From NCBI RefSeq assembly GCF_000801105.2, contig NC_079516.1:42636908-42700907 (forward strand): 64,000 nucleotides of DNA. The letters run 5' to 3'. Positions within the stretch are counted from its first letter, which is position 1, and every line of letters starts with the position of its first letter. The notes under the pieces were generated by a model. It was given only the letters and a program-made list of their open reading frames with translations, made no database searches and was not told where the DNA came from. Both the position numbers and the translations under genes were made by a program. Source of the stretch: Raphanus sativus (Eukaryota > Streptophyta > Magnoliopsida > Brassicales > Brassicaceae). Below are positions 1 to 9,162 of the stretch, piece by piece.

Positions 1-43
1 GGTAGTCATATAAAATATATACAAATGTAAAACTAGCAGAAGT

Positions 44-116
44 TCCGCTGTAGCACAAAGGTTAAAACTTCATTCTCAATGAGCTGAAATTTTTGGGTTC
101 GAAATCCGGCAGCGGA
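44..116 (+). ncRNA. tRNA-like sequence, unit A1 (Glu-like acceptor)
   Basis: This is a 73-nt block. The 5' acceptor TCCGCTG pairs perfectly with the 3' CAGCGGA. TAGCACAAAGG fits a box A, and gggttcgaaatcc is a box B/T-loop. The acceptor resembles the plant tRNA-Glu acceptor (TCCGTTG/CAACGGA) with one compensated pair. The D-arm does not fold convincingly and the anticodon stem is imperfect (CTTCA TTCTCAA TGAGC), so a charged tRNA is doubtful. It could be a tRNA-derived pol III gene, a tRNA pseudogene or a SINE head. Confidence 0.6.
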
Positions 117-303
117 TTAATTATTCGTCAACATTTTGTTTGTTTTAAAATACCGTCCCGGTGTTACTGCGTCTCATCGTTATCTCTTCTACAACAAAAC
201 AGTAACTAGAGAAGAAAGCTTCAAGATTATGGAGAAAGTTCGATTTTGTGTTCGATTCTCGGTAGTCATATAAAATATATACAAATGCAATACTAGTAGA
301 AGT

Positions 304-376
304 TTCGCTGTGGCACAAAGGTTAAAACTTCATTCTCAATGAGATGAACTTTCCGGGTTTGAAGCCCGGCAGCGGA
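304..376 (+). ncRNA. tRNA-like sequence, unit A2
   Basis: Same 73-nt layout as A1. The acceptor is TTCGCTG against CAGCGGA, with one G-U pair. The T-loop reads gtttgaa instead of gttcgaa, a change at the most conserved box B cytosine, so this copy is probably the least active. A T6 run follows within about 12 nt. Confidence 0.55.
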
Positions 377-540
377 TTTATTTTTTCGTCAACATTTTGT
401 TTGTTTTAAAAATACCGTCCCGGTGTTACTGCTTCTCCTAGTTATCTCTTCTACAACAAAACAGTGACTAGAGAAGAAAGCTTTAAGATTATGGAGAAAG
501 TTCGATTTTGTGTTCGATTCTCGGTAGTCATATTAAATAG

Positions 541-1256
541 AGAAGGTTGAACAGCCAGTTTGTAGAGAAGACAGAAGAGGTGGTGATCATCATAGATTAG
601 GAAGATATGGTGCTGCTGACGAAAGAGACGGTGAGTTTCTTCGTCCTGTTGCAAAACTGAGAATACCATGTGAAGAAGAACAGGTTGCAACTGTAGCTAT
701 GAGAGATGATGAAAATCAAGAGGAGCAGGCGAGGGTAAATCTGTTAGCTAGTCCTCTGGTTGCACCTATAGGGATTCAGTTTAGTTCAGCTAGTGTTGGT
801 GGTTGTTCCGGTAGAAAAATGGTTCCCGTCTCAACCAGCGCTGACGTAATGAGTGGTGGGTTACCAGACACAGAGATGCTTAGGAAAAGGATGGAGAATA
901 TTGCAGTAGCACATGGTCTTGAAGGGGTTTCTACTGAGTGTGCTAATACGTTGAATGCTGTGTTGGATGTTTATCTGAAGAAGCTTATCAAATCGTGCGT
1001 TGATTTGGTCGGAACTCGGTCCACAAATGGAATAGAACAAGGTCTAGTCAAGCGTCAGAGTCAGAAGATGGTTAACGGTGTGCAAATACAAACTCCTGGC
1101 AGAGGACAAGATGAGCATTCTGTGTCTCTGGTTGATTTTAGAACCGCTATGGAGTTGAATCCACAACAGCTTGGGGAAGACTGGCCAACACTCTTGGAGA
1201 GAATCTCCATACGGTCTTTCGAGGAACACTCACTTCTGAGGTGTGAAAGAAAGTGA
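541..1256 (+). pseudogene. ADA1/HFI1-like SAGA subunit, 5'-truncated fragment
   Basis: The frame is open from 537, just after a stop in the array junction, to the stop ending at 1256, about 237 residues; the first Met is at 699. The sequence matches my memory of the C-terminal part of plant ADA1-like proteins (At2g24530 type): LASPLVAPIGIQFSSASVGG, PDTEMLRKRMENIAVAHGLEG, ECANTLNAVLDVYLKKLIKS and a MELNPQQLGEDWPTLLERIS block near the end. ADA1 is a structural subunit of the SAGA histone acetyltransferase coactivator, with a histone-fold-like region. The N-terminal half of the family is absent because the tRNA-like array abuts the open frame. The tail after RSFEE diverges. An expressed truncated gene cannot be excluded; a pseudogene is more likely. 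A shorter copy lies at 4009-4450. Confidence 0.7.
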
Positions 1257-3067
1257 AATCATCAGGCAGGCATGCCTGTTGATGGCAGAGATGATGAAGC
1301 TATGAGTTTCTGAGCTGGAGAAAGCACGTCATCAGCAGACCTCAGAGAAGGTTAGTAGATTTAATTTTCGAAATGCAACTAATCCCTAAAGAATCTGTAT
1401 AAAGAAAGATACGTGTTGTAAGAATTAGCAACCTCAAAGAGTTTTGGAGCCTTTGTGTGTATACTACTACTGAGTTTTGGCAAGAGATACTGAGTAAGGT
1501 ACAAAGTCAAATCATGTAATAGCTAGCTGGCTGCACTTTGCTCTATATGCAACCCTAGTGTTTACAATTCATATCTTAAATAACAAATTTGACATTCCCT
1601 TTTTGTTCTCTCATATCAATTGGAAATTTCGTTTATACAGAGTCCACAATGAATTTGCCTCCGTTGTCCATTGTGTCCTGTCTGTTGCAAGTTTCTATAT
1701 GTTGAAATAAGATTTATTCAAGAATTTGTAGTTTATTCATGTTGACATCTTTTGCCTTTTATGTTTTACGGGGTGCCTCACTTGGGTTAGTACAGGATTG
1801 GTTTTATTCTTAATAAGTATGGGATACAAACTTAATGGCTACGATATTAGTTGTTAGAGTATTGGTTTTGTCCTATAAAGGAATGTTGAAGGATATCAAT
1901 GCTAGAAGAATTTAGCCAATAGTAGTAGTCATCTTCAGACAAGGCTCTCACTCTTTGGAAACTTGCTACAATGCATTGGTTTGTCTACAGAAGCGGGCAA
2001 CTGTTTCTGGTGAGTTCTTTCTTGAACTTTTATGACATCTAATTTGTGCCACCATTAAAAAGCCTTCTCAACTTGCTTAAATTACGATTATATAACCTGC
2101 AATCCCCTAAAAGATTCTGCACTTTTATTATATCCTGGAATTTGGATCTTTCTGATGATTAGAGAATAAGAATACTCTAATGCGTGGTTTTTAGACAGAA
2201 GAAAAACTAATCAGTACTTCTCCTTACAAAACGGAGCACCAGAGTCTTCATCTGTATGCTCTATTGGATAGTATTGCAGGAGACACTGACAAGAGGGTGC
2301 TACTCACTGACCCTAGACAAAGGTTCGCTTTCAGGTATTTTGATAACTCTTCTTAAGTGAGAGCATTCAGAGTAGTACTAAGCAGAGCATGAAACTCTTT
2401 CCTTGTTGCTGAAACTTGATGTCATGGTTTGAGCATTCAGTTGTCTCAGCCAGATATATCTTACCTATGTCTTTGCCTTTTTGCCTTTTGCAGGCCAGGA
2501 ACATTCAATGTTTTTTTTTTTTTTTTTTTTCACTTAATCGCCTTCCTTACCTATACCGTTCTGTCTTTCGTAGTACATAAAAGTAGAACAAAATGTTTAA
2601 CTCGGGAACTCTAAATGTTTGCTCAATTTGTCTGGTGATGTTTCAGCATTATTCAGGTCGTAGTTGTTTGACAAAAGCAGTGTGTCCCGTTATGTTTGTG
2701 CTCGATTTTCGTTCTATATATGTTTTGTAATTAAAAAGAAAATCTATCTATCCATTATTACTGCAGAGCTGTCTATTTTGCTTTTAGAGATTGTGAAACT
2801 GATCTCTTTTGGTGATCGAATGATATAATACAAGTAACAGTATCTTTTGAAGTAAAAGAAACAAGATTGGTTTCAAAACCGAGAAAAGGAGTCTTACTGC
2901 ATATATCATAAACTGTTTCAAACAAGATATTGTATTAATACAAACACACACAAGATTTAGAAACCCTTAATGAGCCAAGTAAGAAAAAACAAAAAAAGAC
3001 ATGTAAAAACCCTAATTGCAGTTGAGAGAGATACGTATCAGCAAAAACACACAATGAAGTCCCAATT
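1257..3067. other. Intergenic, partly duplicated at 4106-4450
   Basis: No complete gene is seen. About 1670-1990 is the counterpart of 4106-4450 (shared gattggttttattcttaat and gggatacaaacttaatggct). Around 2200-2340 a short open stretch follows a possible splice acceptor (translation includes TEHQSLHLYALLD) and may be a decayed exon I do not recognise. A T22-like run lies at 2511-2530. The 3' UTR of the RING gene occupies the right end. Confidence 0.5.
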
Positions 3068-3616
3068 TTATTCGAAAAGATGGCGGCAGAGAGGGCAAGA
3101 GTCATGGCCTCTTCTCTCGATCCATTCAAAAAGACACTCTCTATGAAACTGATGGAAGCAACCGGGGAACAAGCGCATTGGTTTACTCTCGAAATCTTCG
3201 AAACATATTGAACACATCTCCTCTCTTTCCAAATACACTTTGCGTGTTGATTTCACAACAACGGTGATGAGCAGTGGTTGCCCCTGCGGCAAGTCTCGCC
3301 TTTGAAATTCACCAATAGTACATTCCTTTATGTGCTTTGACAAGTCGTAGTCCTTCAATTTATTGAAGAGGCGCTGGAAGATGTAGCTCGGTGTGAGGTT
3401 ATCGAAAGCAAGGGAGAGAGTAGAGTCCTTGTGGCGAGGGTCCGGGCAGGAGCCTAGGGTTTCGATGAGAGAAGAACCGTTGGGCTTGTCTTGTAAGAGT
3501 ATCTCCACGTGGTGAGATTGAAAGATGATAACCTCTGAGGAGTACGAGGAGGAAGATTGAACCCTAGCGGTTACTTGGATATCGAGGAACCTCGATGATG
3601 ATGATTTAGTATCCAT
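3068..3616 (-). CDS. RING-H2 finger protein, probable E3 ubiquitin ligase
   Basis: Single-exon gene of 182 residues. A C-terminal RING-H2 (C3H2C3) finger is complete: Cys135 and Cys138 (CSIC), Cys153, His155 and His158 (CFHQFH), Cys161, Cys174 and Cys177 (CPLC). The rest (1-130) has no domain I recognise; it is Ser-rich at the start and contains a SYIFQRLFNKL helix-like segment. No signal peptide or membrane segment is seen, so a soluble E3 ligase moving ubiquitin from an E2 to unknown substrates is the likely role. Intronless short RING-H2 proteins of this form are common in Brassicaceae. The start is the first Met of the frame. The upstream region has a degenerate second copy at 7800-9225 that lacks the coding part. 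Confidence 0.85.
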   Translation of the reverse strand: MDTKSSSSRFLDIQVTARVQSSSSYSSEVIIFQSHHVEILLQDKPNGSSLIETLGSCPDPRHKDSTLSLAFDNLTPSYIFQRLFNKLKDYDLSKHIKECTIGEFQRRDLPQGQPLLITVVVKSTRKVYLEREEMCSICFEDFESKPMRLFPGCFHQFHRECLFEWIERRGHDSCPLCRHLFE

Positions 3617-4008
3617 TGTTTTGCTTTATGAGAGAGAGTTAGGGCAAATATCGTTTGTTGTGAGAGACACACGGGAAACTGAGATGAGAAAGTTGAGTAG
3701 CTTTGGTATTTATAAGATTTCAAACGTGTTCACTTTCCTTTTTTTCACCTCTGTTTTTTTTTTCCTTTTCACCTCTTTATTGTATCTGTTATTTTGCATA
3801 TGTTATTTCCTTTTTTTTTTCTTTTTTCTTTTATTGAAACAAATCTCTAACGGTCATTTGACGTTTTATTCTATTTCCTCTTTTTCCGTGTTGGTCAAGT
3901 ATCTCAGGTTCAATGGTTGTTGTTTTTTCTTGATTGTTTAGGATGTGAATCACTAATTATACCAGAGTTTTGACCAAATTAATTTATGCTATCTATTGTT
4001 TACTTTTA
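3617..4008 (-). promoter_or_regulatory. Upstream region of the RING-H2 gene
   Basis: This is the 5' flank of the minus-strand RING gene. Read on the minus strand it contains aaatcttataaataccaaag at about 3700-3719; tataaata there is a plausible TATA box about 90 bp before the ATG. Pyrimidine-rich (T/C) runs lie at 3740-3830. The whole stretch reappears, diverged and interrupted by a hAT element, at about 7800-9225. Confidence 0.55.
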
Positions 4009-4450
4009 AGATGGTACTGCTGATGAAAGAGACGGTGAGTTTCTTCGTCCTGTTGCAACTGTAGCTGTGAGAGATGATGAAAATCAAGAGGAGCAGGTGA
4101 AGGTAACTTTATATGTTATCCTGTCTATTGCAAGTTTTTATATGTCTGAACATAAGACATAAGCTTTATCCGAGAAGTTGTAGCTATAACTGAGAGTATC
4201 TCTGATGTTGTAGCTATAAGGGATTCCTTGAGCTTCTCGCCGGATTCAAGCAGACAAAAAGTTGTGGACATCTGTTGAGATCTTTTGCCTTTTTCTGTTT
4301 ACGGTGTACCTCACTTGGGGGTTAGAACAGGATTGGTTTTATTCTTAATAGTTGAAAGATTAAGTATGGGATACAAACTTAATGGCTACGATGTTAGTTA
4401 GAGTATTGCATTCTTGCTACAATGCATACTTGTCTACTGAAGCAGGCAAT
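4009..4450 (+). pseudogene. Second, shorter ADA1-like fragment plus duplicated flank
   Basis: 4009-4105 repeats the 606-738 part of the first ADA1-like fragment (DERDGEFLRPVA, then RDDENQEEQ), but lacks a 36-nt segment that in copy 1 is bounded by gttgca direct repeats. The coding match ends at about 4105 and the sequence switches to material matching 1670-1990. The piece is too short to be functional. It precedes array B, whereas copy 1 follows array A. Confidence 0.75.
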
Positions 4451-4772
4451 CAATGGAAGAAACTCAAAGATGCTGAGAAAGAGTTCTTTCAATTTTGAAA
4501 TATTGAATGTTTCTTTTTTTGTCTTTGAAATTGATTGTTTTTGGATTTGTTCATGTCTTTTTAAGATCGTCTTCTTTGGACTTTACCAGTAAATATGAAT
4601 GCAATTATTTTCACGTTTTTTTTAAATTAGTCTGCACAATGTATTTGTATGATTGGTCTCTTAACGGTTATGGCAGCTCATTTCTGACGCTTTATTAACG
4701 GGACAGCGTCCAGTGAGATCTTGCAACAACAAAACCAATATCTTCACACATCGTTTTTTGTGTTCGATTCTC
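4451..4772. other. Spacer between ADA1-like fragment and array B
   Basis: AT-rich sequence without a recognisable gene. The last part (tgtgttcgattctcgg) already belongs to the repeat unit of array B. Confidence 0.5.
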
Positions 4773-4814
4773 GGTAGCATATAAAATATATACAAATGTA
4801 ATATTAGCAGAAGT

Positions 4815-4887
4815 TCTGCTGTAGCACAAATGTTAAATTTTCATTCTGAATGAGCTGAACTTTCCGGGTTCGAAGCCCGGCAGCGGA
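4815..4887 (+). ncRNA. tRNA-like sequence, unit B1
   Basis: 73 nt. Acceptor TCTGCTG pairs with CAGCGGA using one U-G pair. The T-arm ccgggttcgaagcccgg is a perfect 5-bp stem with a canonical 7-nt loop. Box A is altered (gcacaaatg in place of gcacaaagg). A T6 run follows. Confidence 0.6.
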
Positions 4888-5072
4888 TTTATTTTTTCGT
4901 CAATTGTTTGTTTTAAAAATACCGCCTCGGTGTTACTGCGTCTTCTCGTTATCTCTTTTACAACAAAACAGTGACTAGAGAAAAAAGCTTTAAGATTATG
5001 GAGAAAGTTCGATTTTGTATTCGATTCTCGGTAGTCATATAAAATATATACAAATGTAAAACTAGCAGAAGT

Positions 5073-5145
5073 TTCGCTGTAGCACAAAGGTCAAAATTTC
5101 ATTCTCAATGAGTTGAAATTTTCGGGTTCGAAGTCCGGCAGCGGA
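5073..5145 (+). ncRNA. tRNA-like sequence, unit B2
   Basis: 73 nt. Acceptor TTCGCTG/CAGCGGA. T-arm tcgggttcgaagtccgg. Unlike B1, B3 and B4, it is followed by attaattattcg, without the T6 run; the first T4 is in acattttg, as in A1. Confidence 0.6.
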
Positions 5146-5332
5146 TTAATTATTCGTCAACATTTTGTTTGTTTTAAAATACCGTCCCGGTGTTACTGCG
5201 TCTCATCGTTATCTTTTCTACAACAAAACAGTGGCTAGAGAAGAAAGCTTCAAGATTATGGAGAAAGTTCGATTTTGTGTTCGATTCTCGGTAGTCATAT
5301 AAAATATATACAAATGCAATACTAGCAGAAGT

Positions 5333-5405
5333 TTCGCTGTAGCACAAAGGTTAAAACTTCATTCTCAATGAGATGAACTTTCCGGGTTCGAAGCCTGGCA
5401 GCGGA
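5333..5405 (+). ncRNA. tRNA-like sequence, unit B3
   Basis: 73 nt. Acceptor TTCGCTG/CAGCGGA, canonical gttcgaa T-loop with one T-stem change (aagcctgg), box A TAGCACAAAGG, and a T6 run about 10 nt downstream. Confidence 0.6.
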
Positions 5406-5594
5406 TTTATTTTTTCGTCAACATTTTGTTTGTTTTAAAAATACCGTCCCGGTGTTACTGCGTCTCCTCGTTATCTCTTCTACAACAAAACAGTGACTAG
5501 AGAAGAAAGCTTCAAGATTATGGAGAAAGTTCGATTTTGTGTTCGATTCTCGGTAGTCATATAAAATATATACAAATGCAATACTAGCAGAAGT

Positions 5595-5667
5595 TTCGCT
5601 GTAGCACAAAGGTTAAAACTTCATTCTCAATGAGATGAACTTTCCGAGTTCGAAGCCCGGCAGCGGA
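5595..5667 (+). ncRNA. tRNA-like sequence, unit B4
   Basis: 73 nt. Acceptor TTCGCTG/CAGCGGA, T-arm ccgagttcgaagcccgg (one mismatch), box A intact, T6 run downstream. Confidence 0.6.
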
Positions 5668-5829
5668 TTTATTTTTTCGTCAACATTTTGTTTGTTTTAA
5701 AAATACCGTCCCGGTGTTACTGCGTCTCCTCGTTATCTCTTCTACAACAAAACAGTGACTAGAGAAGAAAGTTTTGAGATTATGGAGAAAGTTCGATTTT
5801 GTGTTTGATTCTCGGTAGTCATATAAAAT

Positions 5830-6523
5830 ACAAGGTAGTAGTTTATGCAAAATTATCATTAATTGCAAAAAAAAGCAACAGAAAGTATTTAATTTGAGGG
5901 GTTTATGATAAACAATAAATTGGTTAATTTTCTGAAGACAAGTAATAAGGAAAGCTTATAAGTTCATTTATTTATATAAAACAAATTATTTAATTATCTG
6001 AAGAGAAGTTAATTTAATTTGAATGAAAGAAACTGAAATTGGTGAAGAAATGGACGAAGATATTAATAGATTGGGCGGTTTAGAAGAAAGAACCATTTGA
6101 TTTGACTTGAAAAAAATGAAAACGAGAAATGGAGGAAAATAGCCCTTTAATCCCTTAGACTATATTTGCGAAGTGATTTTGCCATGTGTCATCTCTACAA
6201 TCAATTTCACAAAACAAATATGACATGGTTAATGAAATTGATGACATGGCTTCCAAAAAATATTACTTGGATAATTTTATTTAATGTTGATTTATATTTT
6301 TGGCAAACTTATTAGAATATTGTAATAATTCATATATTACATTTAGTATTGATATTTATTTTTGGAAAATATTTTTAAAATATGGTAATAGCTTATGCAT
6401 CATCTATAAAATAAATATATTCATATATAACATTTCAAATTTCAAAATATTATTATTTTATAAAATTATACAATTTGTATTACTAATGCTTTCAAAAATT
6501 TCTACAATTTAAAAAAAAATATA
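5830..6523. other. AT-rich intergenic region
   Basis: No gene recognised. Around 6160-6260 there are short, imperfectly repeated segments (gacatggtt / gacatggct) of the kind left by old MITEs. Confidence 0.4.
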
Positions 6524-6740
6524 GAAGTTAGGTTACTTAGATCTATCATCTCTCGTAGTTGATCGCTATAGGAACGCCATAGATTTTGATTCGGAAGCTA
6601 CATTCTGAATTTAGATTTTGATCTTGAAGTTAGGTTACTTAGATTTATCATCTCTCGTAGTTGATCGCTATAGACGCCATAGATTTTGATTCGGAAGCTA
6701 CATTCTGAATTTAGATTTTGATCTTGAAGTTAGATTACTT
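6524..6740 (+). repeat. 102-bp direct tandem repeat, two copies plus a stub
   Basis: Copy 1 spans 6524-6625 and copy 2 starts at 6626 (shared gaagttaggttacttagat, atcatctctcgtagttgatc, cattctgaatttagatt). A third start (gaagttagattacttagat) lies near 6726. The copies differ by few bases, so the duplication is fairly recent. It lies in the presumed 5' region of the gene remnant at 6943. Confidence 0.9.
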
Positions 6741-6942
6741 AGATTTTGCCATGTACACTGTTTTCCAATGATTCTGGAGTTAGATATTGATTGCGCTCTA
6801 CATTGCCTACCATAGATTTTGATTCTGAAGTTAAATTCTTGCACCATACTCGTATCTCTCTTCAGCTTAGTTAGATTCTGAAGTTACTTATTTAGCTTGT
6901 TGCTCTTTGCAGGGGATCTAAAGAACGTAATCAGGAAGTCAG

Positions 6943-7402
6943 ATGATGTCGTTGAGTTTCGAGACTGACGAAGTGAAGACCAGGATTTACCGTGAGCTTC
7001 TGATATCGTCGATGAGGAAGACGGGTAAAGAAGAAGAAGATGCGCTTTTTAGTCGCTATGAAACCTATTTAGCCAACTTTTTCATGAAAGAAGAGATGCA
7101 AAAGAAAGAGGAAGATCTCATCAAAGTGGAGGATCGTATGGGCAAGAGAGAGAAATCACATCTTCAACAAGTTGGTCTTCTGTGTAAAGGATCCCGCTAG
7201 ATTGAGGGGTTATGAGAGATACTCCAAAAGATGTGCAGCAGAGAGAGAAGAAACATCAAAGAAGCCAAGACTCACCGACACTGAGATTGAAAAGCTCTGT
7301 AAACCAACTAACAAGAAGAAAGAGAAGGCAAAGAAGAAGAAGAAAGAGAAGGCGAAGAAGGAAGATTTTATGGTGACAGTTGCTTATGCTGAAGCTGAAT
7401 AG
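6943..7402 (+). pseudogene. Unknown charged protein, frameshifted
   Basis: Two overlapping frames, 6943-7200 and 7172-7402, read as one protein if a single-base frameshift is assumed at about 7172-7198, giving roughly 150 residues. The N-terminal half is acidic/basic helical (SSMRKTGKEEEDALFSRYET); the C-terminal half is Lys-rich (KKKEKAKKKKKEKAKKED). I do not recognise a family. Alternatives are two exons joined by an unrecognised splice, or a pseudogene. A Lys-rich tail suggests a nuclear protein, but that is inference. A perfect inverted repeat follows 40 bp downstream. Confidence 0.4.
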
Positions 7403-7441
7403 ACCGATATTGATGAGGTGGTGACAGGAATCTCTGAAGAG

Positions 7442-7532
7442 ACGAAGAAGAAAGAATTGGTGGCTACAGAGAAGGTATACACTGAAACTAAAGGTATACC
7501 TTCTCTGTAGCCACCAATTCTTTCTTCTTCGT
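7442..7532 (+). repeat. 39-bp perfect inverted repeat (hairpin)
   Basis: The left arm 7442-7480 and right arm 7494-7532 are exact reverse complements, separated by 13 nt. The left arm contains gaattggtggctacagagaa; the arm edge ggtatac is itself near-palindromic. A direct repeat of the loop edge (ctgaaggtatacctt) follows at 7548-7560. It lies just after the stop of the unknown gene remnant. Confidence 0.95.
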
Positions 7533-8438
7533 TTCTACACTGAAACTGAAGGTATACCTTATAAATAAGAATATTATATAATAAATAAATTTGAATTATT
7601 GGATGAAGATAAAAATAAAATAAATCTGCACAATATTCTCACCCAATCAATTTGCGCCATGTGACAAAACTAGCATGCATAGAATTTTATTAACATGTTA
7701 AAATTTCCTAATGGATGTTGAATTCAATATCTCAACACCTTCATTGCATGTATTCTAACAGTTGAAACTCAATTTCAACATTCCAATAGTGAGTGATCTG
7801 AAAGACAGGAAACTAAAATGTGAATCGAAAGTGAGTTTCCTTGATAAGGTTTGGTAGTTGATTAGGTTTGGTATTTATAAAGATTAATAAACTTGTATGT
7901 GTGTTCACTTTCCTTTTTACATATTTTTATTTCCGTTTTCACCTCTTTTAATTTTTAACGGTCACTAAATTACGTTTATTGGTTGACATATATTTTAAGG
8001 ATCTTGTAAGTCTAAACTAGATTATATAGTGTTATTGTATATATAATTTTTAAATATATATCATCAGAATCGTGTTTTATTGGTCTTGATTATCTATAAA
8101 TTCTAATTTAAATTAGGTTATTCAATTATACAAATTTAATAATTTATTTGATTTCATATTGGATTTGAATAGATTTGTATAGATTTTTTTGTAAAAAAAA
8201 TACAAAAACTCAAATCTAAGGAAAGCTTGGATTTATAAACACTAATTAAAATTTATAGGTTAGATTAATTTGAAAATCTATATATTTTATTTGGATTTGT
8301 AAATGCTATATGAATTTCTAAATTTATAACAGTCATTTAGTGTTCTATTATATTTCCCTTTTTCCGTGCTGGTCAAGTATCTCAGGTTCATTAGTTTTCT
8401 TTTTTCTTGATTGTGCCGGTTAGGACGTGGATCACTAT

Positions 8439-9162
8439 TAGGGGTAGGCAAAAAAATCAAACTGAACCGAACCGANNNNNNNNNNNNNNNNNNNNNNNNN
8501 NNNNNNNNNNNNNNNNNNNNNNNNNNNNNNNNNNNNNNNNNNNNNNNNNNNNNNNNNNNNNNNNNNNNNNNNNNNACCAACCAAACCGAAGTTAAACCGA
8601 ACCAAACCAAACCGTGCTCTTTATGTAACCCAATTGGTTTATGTTTTACTCAACCCGGACGGTTTGGATTGGTTTGGGTTTAAACCGAACCAAACCGATA
8701 ATCCAATATATATATAGTAAAAATATATATGATATATATATGTATTAACATATTGTAAATTTTAGTTATAGTTTTGTTTTTCATTTTTTCATAACTTCCA
8801 TATCTTTAAAAAAAATTATAAATACGATTCAAATAATACTATTATATATAAAATCATATACCATAAGTTTTTATATTCTCACTCTATTGTCTATGAGTTG
8901 ATTATTTTTTAATAAAATTATAAAACTGATGCCTTCATATTTTATAATCAACCCGAACTACATCGAACCAAACTAAACCATAATAATGTAAACCAAACTA
9001 AATCTAAACCAAACCGAACTAAACCGAACCGAATTAAACCCAAATCGAACCCAAACCAAAGCTACTTTAGTTTTAATTGGTTTGAGTTTTATAAAACCCA
9101 AATTACCCAAACCAAACCGAACCCAAACCGAATCCGAAACTAAACCGAAATGCCCACCCCTA
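8439..9162. mobile_element. Non-autonomous hAT-type element, AACCGA-rich
   Basis: Ends are TAGGGGTAGGCA and TGCCCACCCCTA, inverted repeats with one mismatch, typical of hAT elements. They are flanked by a perfect 8-bp duplication atcactat (8431-8438 and 9163-9170). The interior is built of degenerate aaccgaacc repeats on both sides (8455-8475, 8576-8700, 8950-9150) around an AT-rich core and contains a 100-N gap. No transposase is visible. The paralogous sequence near 3945 lacks the insertion. Confidence 0.88.
8476..8575. other. Assembly gap (100 N)
   Basis: Exactly 100 N, the conventional size for a gap of unknown length, lying within aaccga repeats that would be hard to assemble. True element length is therefore unknown. 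Confidence 1.

Larger units (their letters stand above)
1..540 (+). repeat. Tandem array A of a ~260-bp unit containing a tRNA-like gene
   Basis: Two full units and the start of a third are visible; the shared start (ggtagtcatat) occurs at 1, 261 and 523, a period of 260-262 bp. The array begins at the window edge and may extend further left. Each unit has a TATA-like run (tataaaatatata), then a 73-nt tRNA-like sequence about 25-30 bp downstream, a T-rich stretch, and a conserved 3' part containing gttcgattctcgg. The third unit breaks off after about 12 bp, directly at the open frame of the ADA1-like fragment. The same unit recurs at 4773-5829. Confidence 0.9.
4773..5829 (+). repeat. Tandem array B of the ~260-bp tRNA-like unit
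   Basis: Four full units plus a truncated fifth; unit starts are at 4773, 5030, 5290, 5552 and 5814 (spacing 257-262 bp). Units share a TATA-like run, a 73-nt tRNA-like block, T-runs and the gtgactagagaagaaag segment. The last unit breaks off after tcatataaaata at about 5829. On the minus strand each unit also leaves a 62-84 codon open frame, which I regard as incidental. Confidence 0.92.

Noticed and set aside
44..5667. Calling the six 73-nt units functional tRNA-Glu genes
   Set aside because: The D-arm does not fold and the anticodon stem is imperfect; only acceptor, T-arm and promoter boxes support tRNA descent.
1..5829. CRISPR-like array
   Set aside because: Units are ~260 bp with no unique spacers and the host is a plant.
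4833..5868. Minus-strand frames of 62-84 codons in each array B unit with similar proteins
   Set aside because: They repeat because the DNA repeats. They run antisense through the tRNA-like block and show no domain; no independent sign of coding.
6300..6512. A 70-codon Ile/Tyr/Phe-rich membrane protein
   Set aside because: The composition is what AT-rich non-coding DNA gives; no start context or homology is recognised.
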